Shown: positions 26,559 through 35,782 of the stretch, piece by piece
Layout of the letters: every line of letters begins with the position of its first letter
Numbering within the stretch: position 1 is the stretch's first letter
Source of the DNA: Marinomonas balearica
GTDB taxonomy: Bacteria; Pseudomonadota; Gammaproteobacteria; Pseudomonadales; Marinomonadaceae
Direction of reading: 5' to 3'
Length of the DNA: 64,000 nucleotides
Assembly (NCBI RefSeq): GCF_004362145.1
Contig: NZ_SNXC01000013.1
Coordinates: 292,397 to 356,396 of the forward strand
Position numbers and translations under genes: made by a program
Notes under the pieces: generated by a model
What the model was told of the DNA's origin: nothing
Database searches by the model: none
What the model saw: the letters and a program-made list of their open reading frames with translations, nothing else

Positions 26559-27590
26559 TTATTTTAGCTTCCAACGTACAGTTTGGTTAGCGTAAAATGG
26601 AACGATTGGATCGCCGTCTGGAAGAACAATATTATCCGGTACTTGCCAATCTTCTTTGATGAGAGTGACCGTTTCCGTATTACGAGGTAATCCGTAAAAA
26701 TCCGGCCCATGTAGACTCGCAAAGCCTTCCAGTTTATCCAGTGCGTTTAGCTCTTCAAACACTTGAGTGTAAAGCTCAAGAGCTGACCAAGCGCTATAAC
26801 AACCCGCACAACCACATGCATTTTCCTTTTTATGGCGTGCATGTGGAGCAGAATCTGTTCCTAAGAAAAACCGATTTGAACCAGAGGCAACAGCTTGACG
26901 CAAAGCTTCTTGATGAGTCGAACGTTTAAGTACAGGTAGGCAGTAATTATGCGGTTTAATACCGCCATCTAGAATGTCGTTACGGTTCATCATTAAATGC
27001 TGCGGTGTAATAGTTGCTGCTACACCTTCACGAGCAGACAGAACAAATTGCGCAGCGTCTTTGGTTGTAATATGTTCAAAAACAACTTTAAGAGACGGCA
27101 CTTTTTCGACAATACGAGTAAGATGGCGATCAATGAATTCTTTTTCACGGTCAAAGATATCAATGTGTTTTTCGGTCACTTCTCCATGAATCAGCAACAA
27201 CATGTCGTTGTCTGCAAGTGCCTCAAACACAGGAAACAATGAATCGAGACTGTTTACACCCGCATCCGAGTTAGTCGTTGCCCCCGCTGGATACATTTTT
27301 GCAGCAACAGCACCCGCTTCTTTTGCCGCTTTTATATCTTCTGCAGTCGTTTTATCTGTAAGGTATAACGACATGAGTGGTTCAAAGTTGCTGCCATCAG
27401 GTCGAGCTGCAAGAATACGGTCGCGATAAGCTGCGACCATTTCCCCTGAAGTAACAGGCGGAACTAAGTTAGGCATTACAATTGCGCGGGCAAAACACCG
27501 CGCAGTTGCTTTTACAGTCTCGTTAAGCATTAGGCCGTCACGGAAATGAAGATGCCAATCGTCAGGTTTTATGAGGGTAATTTCGTTCAT
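26559..27590 (-). CDS. pyrC: Dihydroorotase
   Basis: A zinc amidohydrolase that cyclises carbamoyl aspartate to dihydroorotate in pyrimidine synthesis. The metal ligands HLH (His13, His15) and the carbamylated Lys in GAVAAKMYPAGAT (about residue 98) are present, along with IHGEVT and the downstream Asp in GTDSAPH (about 246). The 343 residues match class II PyrC such as that of E. coli. The start lies just upstream of the sulfatase-family gene's stop, on the same strand. Confidence 0.97.
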   Translation of the reverse strand: MNEITLIKPDDWHLHFRDGLMLNETVKATARCFARAIVMPNLVPPVTSGEMVAAYRDRILAARPDGSNFEPLMSLYLTDKTTAEDIKAAKEAGAVAAKMYPAGATTNSDAGVNSLDSLFPVFEALADNDMLLLIHGEVTEKHIDIFDREKEFIDRHLTRIVEKVPSLKVVFEHITTKDAAQFVLSAREGVAATITPQHLMMNRNDILDGGIKPHNYCLPVLKRSTHQEALRQAVASGSNRFFLGTDSAPHARHKKENACGCAGCYSAWSALELYTQVFEELNALDKLEGFASLHGPDFYGLPRNTETVTLIKEDWQVPDNIVLPDGDPIVPFYANQTVRWKLK

Positions 27591-27606
27591 TGAGTGCCTA
27601 TATTAT

Positions 27607-29538
27607 TTATTTAGAATAAAGGTACAAAGAATTGTCTATCAGACCAATATTATATACTTGTAAATACGCTTTCAAACGCTCTTCCAGATCTTCAAATGAT
27701 AAGTCATCAGTGTCACCATCGTACTTAGCGAAGGTCGAGGGAAGTATACCGTGTTCTGGCTCCAAAGTTTTATCTAACGAAAGTTTAACAAACTTATTCT
27801 CAGATAATATCCAAAACGCTTCTTCTTCCTTAATAACTGCATCCATTATACCGTTATTCCTAAGCAAAGAGTGACTAAACACTGAAAGCTTATTCGCTGA
27901 AGGAATATGTAAATAATCGACAACAGTTGCTGGAATATTTGCTTGTTGAGCTATAGCAGTGGAAACCCCACCCTCTATTTCATTCTGAGGTTGATAAAGA
28001 ATGATAGGAATTTGATGTCGACCTAATGGTGTCGAAAAATCTCTGTCAAAGTTATCAGAAGTATGATCAGCCAACAGAACGAATAACGTGTCATTATACC
28101 AATCTTTCGTTTTTGCAGTTTCAAAAAATTGCTCTAAGGCCATGTCTGAGTATTGGATCACTCTATGCATTGGAATGTCTGCCTCAAGAAACTTATCTTG
28201 ATACTTAGCAGGCAATGTATAGGGTGTATGTGAACTAATCGTAAATATTCCAGCTACAAAAGGTTTCGGCAATTTGTCTATTTCACTTACGGTGAACTGG
28301 AGAAAAGGTTCATCAAATATCCCCCACTGCCCATCAAAATCCGAAGAATCAGGGTATTCATTACGCCCAAAATAATGATCGAATCCAAATCGATAAGTCG
28401 TATCATCAAAATACATACTTCCATTTTTCGCGCCATGAAAAAATGCCGTACTGTACCCATGCTCCTTAACCAACTCACCCAAACCATGAAGTGTATTTGT
28501 CTGATACGGTGACTTCATTATATTTTCTGTCATCAGCGAAGGAAGTCCCAGCATAATCGATGGAATGGCTTCAATAGAGCGCCTTCCATTTGCAATACCA
28601 TTTGGAAAAAATCGCCCTTTCTCTGCAAGGCTTTGCAGGAATGGAGCATAAGATTTCTTCCCATACGGAGGGCCAAAATACTCCAGTCCAAAACTCTCAA
28701 GTATAACAATAACCACATTTTTGCTCCCTACTTCAGGAGTAATATGTGAACGTGGAACACCTTCCCCTTCGGTCAATATCCCGATTATCTCGTCTTTACT
28801 ATTGAAATACTTAACCTTTTTTAGATTTCCTAGATCTTCCTTCAAAAGAGAAAACGGAGTATTCAACACCAAAGGTCCTAAATCTGGCGATGGACTACTA
28901 TAAGCAGTTAAACTCCGTATAGGTTTGGATTGAGCACCCCCACGCGCAGCAGCGACAGCAGAAATAAAGATGAAAACAGATAGAAATATCATCATGTAGA
29001 AGTTGACTTGATAACACGGTACCCTTTCTTTTAACTTAAGAAAAAGCCACGTAAATATAACAAATACTACAAAAGAAATTGCAATGTATTGCCAATAGAC
29101 AAACAATATTTCAGGGAACTGTGAAGCCAAATCTCCAGCCATAGCAAATACTTCTGGACCACTGCGCCTACCAGTGTAGGGAAAATACGCCGAATCAACT
29201 ACATTAATAATAAGTGCAGGAATATCCACAACAATGAAATAGAGAAAAATACACTTTAAATTTACCTGCGTTAATTTGTTAAACCATATAGTCAGAAGTA
29301 AAAAAATAAGTAGCGGGGCATTAATCAGGGCAGATAACGACAAATCAAATCTCACTCCATGAACAAACGCCCACCAAATATGTTCTGTTGCTGCATGAAC
29401 AAAGTAGTCTGAGTTTAGTTCAAAAAATACAAGCCTTGTTGCACTAAACCCTAAAAGAGTCCCTAGCAGGCAAAAACCGAAAAATAAAAAAGGGGATATT
29501 TCAAAATGTCGTTCAAAAAAAAATCGTGTTTTATACAT
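27607..29538 (-). CDS. LTA-synthase-like membrane sulfatase
   Basis: A 643-residue protein with about five N-terminal membrane helices (for example FLFFGFCLLGTLLGFSATRLVFF and ALINAPLLIFLLLTIWF) and a periplasmic sulfatase-fold domain. Catalytic features are VIVILESFGLEYFGPPYG (about residue 278), the nucleophile region ANGRRSIEAIPSIM (about 315-328) and metal ligands in LLADHTSDN (about 500). In Gram-negative bacteria such proteins transfer phosphoglycerol or phosphoethanolamine to periplasmic glycans or lipids, so this is not a sign of true lipoteichoic acid. It lies 17 bases upstream-to-downstream of pyrC and may be co-transcribed. Confidence 0.88.
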   Translation of the reverse strand: MYKTRFFFERHFEISPFLFFGFCLLGTLLGFSATRLVFFELNSDYFVHAATEHIWWAFVHGVRFDLSLSALINAPLLIFLLLTIWFNKLTQVNLKCIFLYFIVVDIPALIINVVDSAYFPYTGRRSGPEVFAMAGDLASQFPEILFVYWQYIAISFVVFVIFTWLFLKLKERVPCYQVNFYMMIFLSVFIFISAVAAARGGAQSKPIRSLTAYSSPSPDLGPLVLNTPFSLLKEDLGNLKKVKYFNSKDEIIGILTEGEGVPRSHITPEVGSKNVVIVILESFGLEYFGPPYGKKSYAPFLQSLAEKGRFFPNGIANGRRSIEAIPSIMLGLPSLMTENIMKSPYQTNTLHGLGELVKEHGYSTAFFHGAKNGSMYFDDTTYRFGFDHYFGRNEYPDSSDFDGQWGIFDEPFLQFTVSEIDKLPKPFVAGIFTISSHTPYTLPAKYQDKFLEADIPMHRVIQYSDMALEQFFETAKTKDWYNDTLFVLLADHTSDNFDRDFSTPLGRHQIPIILYQPQNEIEGGVSTAIAQQANIPATVVDYLHIPSANKLSVFSHSLLRNNGIMDAVIKEEEAFWILSENKFVKLSLDKTLEPEHGILPSTFAKYDGDTDDLSFEDLEERLKAYLQVYNIGLIDNSLYLYSK

Positions 29539-29575
29539 ATATCTGGCTTACTTCATATTACAAGCAGAAAAAACT

Positions 29576-29606
29576 TTCTAATTCTAAGAGGGTATTAGAA
29601 TTAGAA
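29576..29606. repeat. 12-bp perfect inverted repeat upstream of the sulfatase gene
   Basis: TTCTAATTCTAA (29576-29587) and TTAGAATTAGAA (29595-29606) flank GAGGGTA. It lies 38 bases before the sulfatase-gene start, so it could be an operator or a leader hairpin. Confidence 0.5.
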
Positions 29607-29760
29607 ATCTAGCGAATTGAATTAAAAGAATTCATACAAGGCGGGTTCTACGGTAAAGCACATAAATAGGTTTTCCCTCTCATCGAATTTTATGGAAGTA
29701 ACTATTATTTACGCTATCCACTTTACGGACAACTAGTAAAGGGAAATTATTAAAGTCCAA

Positions 29761-29790
29761 AAAAAGCCGAGTATCAACTCGGCTTTTTTT
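29761..29790 (-). terminator. Rho-independent terminator of deaD
   Basis: AAAAAGCCGAGT and ACTCGGCTTTTTTT form a stem-loop ending in a T/A run on both strands. It is placed 12 bases beyond the deaD stop. Confidence 0.9.
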
Positions 29791-29801
29791 GGATGTCGCT
29801 A

Positions 29802-31670
29802 TTATTCAGAGCGTTTACCACGACGTTCGCGTGGCGCGCTATTAGAGCGTCTTCCACGATCACCACCACTAGGGCGACGATCACCACCAGGACGGCGATC
29901 ACTGCCACCAGGACGACGATTGCCACCAGCAGGACGACGGCTCGGATTAGAAGCACGTTCGTTCAACGCATCAGCATCAGTAAGAACACCAATTTCAGTG
30001 CGCTGACCACAAATACGAGTCTTATTTAACTTACCAATCGCTTGTTCTGAAAGATCAGCAGGCAAATCAACTGTCGCGAAATCTTCATAGATCTCAATGT
30101 GACCAATGTAACGGCTTTCAACATCCGCTTCATTCGCAATTGCACCTACAATGTTGCCAGGCTTCACACCGTCACGGTAGCCAACTTGTACAACATAACG
30201 CTGCATTTCCATGCTTGGGTTATCTTTCAGAGGCATCGCATCAGCCGTAACAGGACGATGACGACGAGGAGCACGCTCTGCACGATCTGGACGATCTGGA
30301 CGATCATCACGATCACGGCGCTCACGACGCTCTTGACGAACTTCAAGCTCTTTAAGAAGAAGAGGCGTTTTACCTTGTGCCATGTGTGCTAATGCAGCAC
30401 TCAGTTTCACAGGGTCAACATCATTTTCTTTTTGATAAGTAGAAGCAAGCTCGATGAAGAAATCCAAATCTTCGTTATCAATTGTGTCGGTGATACGTTG
30501 TTTAAAACGAGCCACGCGTTGTTCATTGATATCTGAAGCTGTTGGAAGCTGCATACGTTCAATCGTCTGACGAGTAGCACGTTCGATTTGCTGAAGCATG
30601 CGACGTTCGCGATGACCAACAAATAAGATCGCTGTACCAGAACGACCAGCACGGCCTGTACGACCAATACGGTGTACATAAGACTCTGTATCGTAAGGAA
30701 TGTCGTAGTTAACAACGTGACTTACACGATCAACATCAAGTCCACGCGCTACAACATCAGTCGCTACAAGAATGTCGATTTGACCTTTCTTGATACGATC
30801 AACAGTACGTTCACGTAGGTTTTGGCTAATATCGCCATTCAATGCTTCACACGCATGACCGCGAGCAGTTAACTTTTCAGCTAATTCTACTGTCGCTGCT
30901 TTTGTACGAACAAAGATGATCATACCATCGTGTTCGTTCATTTCTAAGATACGTGTTAGCGCATCCAGCTTATGAATACCACTTACCTGCCAGTACTTTT
31001 GAGCAATCGTTGTAGCAGTAGAGGTTTTTGTAACGATCTTAACTTCTTTAGGATTATTAAGATGCTTATTAGCCACTTTACGGATCACAGGCGGCATTGT
31101 TGCAGAGAACAATGCAGTTTGGTGTCCGTCAGGGGTGTGCTCAAGAATCCATTCGACATCGTCGATGAACCCCATACGAAGCATTTCATCTGCCTCATCA
31201 AGCACGAGTGCTTGAAGACCATCAAGTCTTAAAGTTTTACGGCGAATATGGTCCATAACACGGCCCGGAGTACCGACAACCACTTGAACACCGCGACGCA
31301 ATTGGCGTAATTGCGTATCGTAAGACATACCGCCGTAAATCGGCAATACGTGAAAATCAGGAATGTTGCGAGCGTAGCTTTGAAACGCTTCGGAAACCTG
31401 AATTGCAAGCTCTCGAGTAGGAGCAAGAACCAACAGCTGAGTTGATTTGTTTGTTACATCTATACGTGAAAGCAGCGGTAGCGCAAACGCTGCAGTCTTA
31501 CCAGTACCCGTCTGCGCTTGCCCTAGTAAATCGTGCCCTTCGAGAAGGTAAGGAATACTTTGCGCTTGGATAGCTGAGGGTTGCTCGTAACCGAGGTCGG
31601 CAACCGCTTTAAGAATAGGGGCGGCTAAGCCCAACGAATCAAATGTTGGCTGAATATCAGCGTCAGACAT
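29802..31670 (-). CDS. deaD: ATP-dependent RNA helicase DeaD (CsdA)
   Basis: A DEAD-box RNA helicase of 622 residues that acts in ribosome biogenesis and cold-adapted RNA turnover. Helicase motifs are all present: Q-motif region, AQTGTGKT, PTRELAIQ, DEAD (VLDEADEMLRMGF), SAT (FSATMPP), and HRIGRTGRAGR. A DbpA-type RNA-binding domain follows (RYVVQVGYRDGVKPGNIVGAI, near residues 480-500), then a tail rich in Arg, Gly, Asp and Ser. The start is the ATG at 31670, not an in-frame codon 45 bases upstream that adds an atypical leader. A long leader before the ATG is expected for this gene but not demonstrated. Confidence 0.96.
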   Translation of the reverse strand: MSDADIQPTFDSLGLAAPILKAVADLGYEQPSAIQAQSIPYLLEGHDLLGQAQTGTGKTAAFALPLLSRIDVTNKSTQLLVLAPTRELAIQVSEAFQSYARNIPDFHVLPIYGGMSYDTQLRQLRRGVQVVVGTPGRVMDHIRRKTLRLDGLQALVLDEADEMLRMGFIDDVEWILEHTPDGHQTALFSATMPPVIRKVANKHLNNPKEVKIVTKTSTATTIAQKYWQVSGIHKLDALTRILEMNEHDGMIIFVRTKAATVELAEKLTARGHACEALNGDISQNLRERTVDRIKKGQIDILVATDVVARGLDVDRVSHVVNYDIPYDTESYVHRIGRTGRAGRSGTAILFVGHRERRMLQQIERATRQTIERMQLPTASDINEQRVARFKQRITDTIDNEDLDFFIELASTYQKENDVDPVKLSAALAHMAQGKTPLLLKELEVRQERRERRDRDDRPDRPDRAERAPRRHRPVTADAMPLKDNPSMEMQRYVVQVGYRDGVKPGNIVGAIANEADVESRYIGHIEIYEDFATVDLPADLSEQAIGKLNKTRICGQRTEIGVLTDADALNERASNPSRRPAGGNRRPGGSDRRPGGDRRPSGGDRGRRSNSAPRERRGKRSE

Positions 31671-31851
31671 GTAAATGAGTACCTTTCTATAGGATGGTTG
31701 AAGTGCTTGTGGCACTTCATTTCAGTTCGAGGATAAACCTGACGGCGAATTATAGGTGAGTAGTAACAAAAGCGCTAGCTATTAAGGTGAATATAATGGA
31801 TATAATAAGGAAATCTAAGAAAAATTAACCATTTAGCGCATTATCGCCGTT

Positions 31852-32547
31852 TTACCACGGGATTTGGCTACCATCGTAGTTAATAAAGGTTCCCGTTTTA
31901 CCTAAATCAAGCAGTTCAATGACCGACAACAGCCCTTCAACACTAACATCAACAGAAATAAGTGCATTTGGGCCACCCATTGACGTTTTCACCCATCCGG
32001 GATGAAGCGCTACTACACTAATCCCTTTTTGCCTTAAATCAATTGAAAGACTTTTTACAACTTGGTTCAGTGCCGTTTTAGAAGAGCGATACAAATACCC
32101 TCCTCCTGATTGGTTATCTTCAATGCTCCCAACTTTACTGCTGAGAAACGCAAGTTTAGGAGCGTCGCTGTCTTCAAGACAATCGACAAAGGCTTCGGCA
32201 ATCAAATAAGGCCCAATGGTATTCGTTGCAAACACTTTTTGCCACTCAGCGACATCGACCTCGCCAAATTTGACGCCTTTCGGCCCATAGTAGCCCGCAT
32301 TGTTTATAATCCAATCCAAAGAAAGGTGGCGCCACTTTTCTTTAAGTCGTGCAATAGAGCCGGGCTCCGCTACGTCCAACTGAGCGGTTGAAAGCAACGG
32401 ATTGAGATCCTCAAGTGTTAGCAACTCTGTTGCATTTTCAGGCCGTCGATACGTCGCCCATACTCTATGACCACTGGCCAACAAATGCTTCACGAACGCC
32501 AAACCAATACCGCGACCCGCACCGGTTACTAACACATTTAGTTCCAT
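31852..32547 (-). CDS. Short-chain dehydrogenase/reductase
   Basis: A 231-residue NAD(P)-binding oxidoreductase. The Rossmann motif TGAGRGIGLAF (8-18), NNAGYYGPKG (about 86-95), Ser in FLSSKVGS (about 133), the catalytic pair YRSSK (Tyr/Lys about 151/155) and HPGWVKTSMGG are the classical SDR set. The arginine in TYRRPE after strand 2 suggests NADPH preference. Substrate unknown. It ends 8 bases after the permease gene and is probably its downstream partner. Confidence 0.9.
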   Translation of the reverse strand: MELNVLVTGAGRGIGLAFVKHLLASGHRVWATYRRPENATELLTLEDLNPLLSTAQLDVAEPGSIARLKEKWRHLSLDWIINNAGYYGPKGVKFGEVDVAEWQKVFATNTIGPYLIAEAFVDCLEDSDAPKLAFLSSKVGSIEDNQSGGGYLYRSSKTALNQVVKSLSIDLRQKGISVVALHPGWVKTSMGGPNALISVDVSVEGLLSVIELLDLGKTGTFINYDGSQIPW

Positions 32548-32555
32548 AACGACCC

Positions 32556-33611
32556 CTAATTACTTTTATAACGCTCTGGGTTTGAATCCAACATAACGGC
32601 AATCCAATGTAAACGCGGATTCGCCTCTAATGCCAGTTTTACAATTATAGTAAGAGGAATCGATAAAAGCATACCCACTGGACCAAACACCCAACCCCAT
32701 ACAAGTAACGACAGAAACACAACCAGAGTCGATAACCCAAGACCTTTACCCATATATCTAGGCTCGATCACATTACCTACAATGACGTTAACCACCGCAA
32801 AACCTAAAGCGGTTAACCCTGCTCCTAACGTACCAAGTTGAACAAACGCCAACATAATAGCGGGAATCGCCGCAATGACGGACCCAATATTAGGAACAAA
32901 GTTTAATAAAAACGCACACACGCCCCACAATATTGGGAAATCAACGCCGATCACTGCAAGCCAAATAGTAATGGTTACCCCCGTCAAAGCACTCACAAGA
33001 GTTTTAATCACGAGGTAACGATTGACCGCTAAAATAAACTGATCAAAGCGCTCGAGTGAACGATGTGCGTTATCAAGGGCGATGTGCAATTTTTTAGGCA
33101 ATTCCACTGCTTCAACTAAAATAAACACAACCGTTAATACCACTAAAAACAAGTTAGTTAACACACTGCCCAAGCTTGCAAGCGCATTAGCAAACATTTG
33201 CATTAACGACGCGGGGTCCACGTACCCTTTCACTTGATCATAAGAAATATGCAACCCAATAGAGTTAAGCTGAGCTATAAGGCTGGCCAATTCTGTTCCA
33301 AATCGCTCTTTGTACGTCGGAAGCGCTTTCGAAAAATCATCAAGCGATGACCCGACAAGTAACGCAATGCTTCCCAAACCTCCTAAGATCAATAACATCA
33401 CCAGTAATATTGACACCCATGTTGGTACGTTACGCCTGCGCAGGCTCGACATCAAAGGCGCACAAATAATCGCAATAAAGACGGACAACATAAATGGAAC
33501 GACAATTTGCGACGCGGATTTTAGACCCGCGATAATAACAATAAGCGCGGCAAAACCCACCAGCCACTGCGTTCCTTTAGAACGTAAAACCATTTCCTTT
33601 TCCTCACTCAA
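32556..33611 (-). CDS. AI-2E-family transporter (PerM/YdiK type)
   Basis: A 351-residue polytopic membrane protein with about eight helices. GVDFPILWGVCAFLLNFVPNIGSVIAAIPA and NVIEPRYMGKGLGLSTLVVFLSLLVWGWVFGPVGMLLSIPLT are the conserved halves of the AI-2E/PerM family. Members export varied small molecules or act as Na+/H+ antiporters; autoinducer transport should not be assumed, and no lsr or lux gene is present. Confidence 0.9.
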   Translation of the reverse strand: MSEEKEMVLRSKGTQWLVGFAALIVIIAGLKSASQIVVPFMLSVFIAIICAPLMSSLRRRNVPTWVSILLVMLLILGGLGSIALLVGSSLDDFSKALPTYKERFGTELASLIAQLNSIGLHISYDQVKGYVDPASLMQMFANALASLGSVLTNLFLVVLTVVFILVEAVELPKKLHIALDNAHRSLERFDQFILAVNRYLVIKTLVSALTGVTITIWLAVIGVDFPILWGVCAFLLNFVPNIGSVIAAIPAIMLAFVQLGTLGAGLTALGFAVVNVIVGNVIEPRYMGKGLGLSTLVVFLSLLVWGWVFGPVGMLLSIPLTIIVKLALEANPRLHWIAVMLDSNPERYKSN

Positions 33612-33663
33612 TAGACGGAGCTCTATCCCGTTAAATTTTCTCGATGCTCTACAACCACTATCA

Positions 33664-35112
33664 TCAGAAAGGATAGATACTTTGTGCGTAATCAGACAGA
33701 TCCTGCAGCATCAATCTTTTAGACGGCTCTAGGTCTTCGTCCAAAGCCAATTCATTTAATCGCGCAAAAAAGGCATCCATGTGTATGGTTCCGCCACCAT
33801 CTGCTTTTAGTAATCGCATCTGGCGATACTCTTCCCATTCTTCTCTTTGCTGTTCATTTAGCTGCTCGGGATAATTACGACCAAGATAGCGCATAAACAT
33901 TTCAGGCAAACGACGATCATCAAACGCCATTTCGATCTCACCTAAAGCATCTATCGGGGTACTTCTGATTTCTTCCATACGTTGTTTGTCCTCACGAGAA
34001 AAAAATCCGCCGCTGTACAACATGGTATCCGGGTCTTTATCGATTTTCCGCTCTTCTTGCTCAAACACTTTAGTCAGTTTTGCCGCAAGCCCTTGAGTAG
34101 ATTTAAGTATATTTAAATTCGCCCGACAAACATCGCCATTTAATTCAAGTCGACTCACGACATCGGCATCTTTCAAAAATGTCGCTGGAGCAACAGCAGG
34201 AGCACGATTAAGGTGTATAACCTTCAAAGGGAGACGCGACAACTCGCCCAACTCTTCAGAAGTAGAAAATACACGTTGACGAATTTCGTCTACGGACAAC
34301 GAAACCAATGGCGTCGCATCTGCCATCAAATCAAAAACAACAATGCCGTTTTTATTGCTTGGGTGCGGTGCGACGGGCGCGACAAACGCAGAGAACTTTT
34401 TATCCAAACCAAACATACCCGAAATGTGTAAAAAGGGCTTCATTCGATACGGATCTATAAACTGCTGCAACTCACTTTTACGTCGCATCTTCGCGTAATA
34501 ATCAAACAACTTTGGCTGTTTATCACGAATTAATTTTGCAATGGCGATGGTGCCATGCACATCCGATAACGCATCGTGAGCTTGTTCATGAGCAATGCCA
34601 TTTTCTTTGGTCAACAACTCCAGCTTTAATGACACTTTACCTTCTTCGTTTTTCGGCCATTTTATGCCATCGGGTCGCATAGCGAAGGTCATACGAACCA
34701 GATCAATCACATCCCAACGCGAACAGTTATTTTGCCATTCTCGAGCGTATGGATCGATGAAGTTACGGTAAAATCCATATCGGACAACCTCATCGTCAAA
34801 CCTCAGTGTGTTGTAGCCTAATGCACACGTTCCTGGTTGAGACAATTCTTTCTCAATTTCCGCCATAAATTCGGCTTCGCAAAGCCCGTCTCGATTTGCA
34901 TCCTGTGGGATGATGCCCGTCAGCAAGCACGCATCTGGATTAGGGAGCACGTCTTCTGCAAGCTTGCAGTAAAACATGATCGGCTCACCAATTGGGTTAA
35001 AATCTAAATCCGTCCGAATTCCAGCAAACTGCATGGGTCTATCTTTAGCGGGATCCACTCCAGTTGTTTCAAAATCAAACCAAAAATACGAGCTAGGCGC
35101 TACGTTACTCAC
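33664..35112 (-). CDS. sbcB: Exodeoxyribonuclease I
   Basis: A single-strand-specific 3'-5' DNA exonuclease of mismatch repair and recombination. The DEDD residues begin in YFWFDFETTGVDP (Asp13, Glu15), with LGYNTLRFDDEVVRYGFYRN and AHDALSDVHGTIAIAK further on. The GTG at 35112, preceded by AGGA, gives 482 residues, close to E. coli SbcB (475). An in-frame upstream extension to 35217 adds a hydrophobic 35-residue leader and would overlap the divergent ychJ gene, so it is rejected. Confidence 0.95.
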   Translation of the reverse strand: MSNVAPSSYFWFDFETTGVDPAKDRPMQFAGIRTDLDFNPIGEPIMFYCKLAEDVLPNPDACLLTGIIPQDANRDGLCEAEFMAEIEKELSQPGTCALGYNTLRFDDEVVRYGFYRNFIDPYAREWQNNCSRWDVIDLVRMTFAMRPDGIKWPKNEEGKVSLKLELLTKENGIAHEQAHDALSDVHGTIAIAKLIRDKQPKLFDYYAKMRRKSELQQFIDPYRMKPFLHISGMFGLDKKFSAFVAPVAPHPSNKNGIVVFDLMADATPLVSLSVDEIRQRVFSTSEELGELSRLPLKVIHLNRAPAVAPATFLKDADVVSRLELNGDVCRANLNILKSTQGLAAKLTKVFEQEERKIDKDPDTMLYSGGFFSREDKQRMEEIRSTPIDALGEIEMAFDDRRLPEMFMRYLGRNYPEQLNEQQREEWEEYRQMRLLKADGGGTIHMDAFFARLNELALDEDLEPSKRLMLQDLSDYAQSIYPF

Positions 35113-35189
35113 AAATAAATCCTGTTCGATCAAAAATAAAAAGGTATTATACGCATGTAATAGAGTTTGTGGCGATCTGAGGAGTACCC

Positions 35190-35711
35190 ATGCCAAACAA
35201 AGTGCCGAACCAAGCACCTATTTTATGCCCTTGTGGAACAGGTTCACCGTATGAAATGTGTTGCGGAATGTACCATCATAATCCCGGTACCGCACCCACC
35301 GCCGAGGCATTGATGCGTTCACGCTATTCGGCTTTTGCCCTTCAAAATTTCGATTACATTGCTGCGACTCAAAAGCTTGAAAGTGATCCAGAGCAATCCG
35401 CAACGGATGTTCAAGAAAGCAACGAAACAACGCAATGGATAAAACTTAAAATCAACGAAACAGAAAGTGGGCTTGAAAAAGACAAATCCGGTATGGTTTC
35501 CTTTACTGCACATTTCAAAGAAGGCAAACACATTGGACGTTTAAGTGAACGGTCTCTGTTTAAAAAAGTGAAAAACGTTTGGTACTACGTATCAGGTGAA
35601 CATGAAGTTCAAGGCAATACTCCACATGTCTTACCCCAAGAAATGAAGCTAGGAAGAAACGACCCATGCCATTGCGGGTCAGGCAAAAAGTTCAAAAAGT
35701 GCTGCGGTTAA
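35190..35711 (+). CDS. ychJ: YchJ-family SEC-C motif protein
   Basis: A 173-residue protein with SEC-C zinc motifs at both ends: CPCGTGSPYEMCCG (13-26) and the C-terminal DPCHCGSGKKFKKCCG. Between them is the NTF2-like YchJ middle domain (LMRSRYSAFALQNFDYIAAT). It is divergent from sbcB, with GAGGAG 6 bases before its ATG. SEC-C motifs bind zinc and in SecA contact SecB; the job of YchJ is unknown. Confidence 0.92.
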   Translation: MPNKVPNQAPILCPCGTGSPYEMCCGMYHHNPGTAPTAEALMRSRYSAFALQNFDYIAATQKLESDPEQSATDVQESNETTQWIKLKINETESGLEKDKSGMVSFTAHFKEGKHIGRLSERSLFKKVKNVWYYVSGEHEVQGNTPHVLPQEMKLGRNDPCHCGSGKKFKKCCG

Positions 35712-35715
35712 ATAA

Positions 35716-35758
35716 CCAATTACTTAGAAATTGGTTATAACTAATTCTAAGTAATTGG
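35716..35758. terminator. 14-bp perfect inverted repeat between ychJ and the HD-GYP gene
   Basis: CCAATTACTTAGAA (35716-35729) pairs with TTCTAAGTAATTGG (35745-35758). It starts 5 bases after the ychJ stop and 25 bases before the convergent gene end, so it probably terminates in both directions, although it is AT-rich. Confidence 0.6.
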
Positions 35759-35782
35759 GTTGAGGGAGCGTAACCTGCTCTC

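Noticed and set aside
29774..29956. Low-complexity Val/Ala/Ile frame
   Set aside because: It is an out-of-frame reading of the Arg/Gly/Asp-rich tail of deaD.
33664..35217. Longer sbcB with a hydrophobic leader
   Set aside because: The extension would overlap ychJ, lacks a ribosome site, and exceeds the family's length; GTG at 35112 has AGGA.
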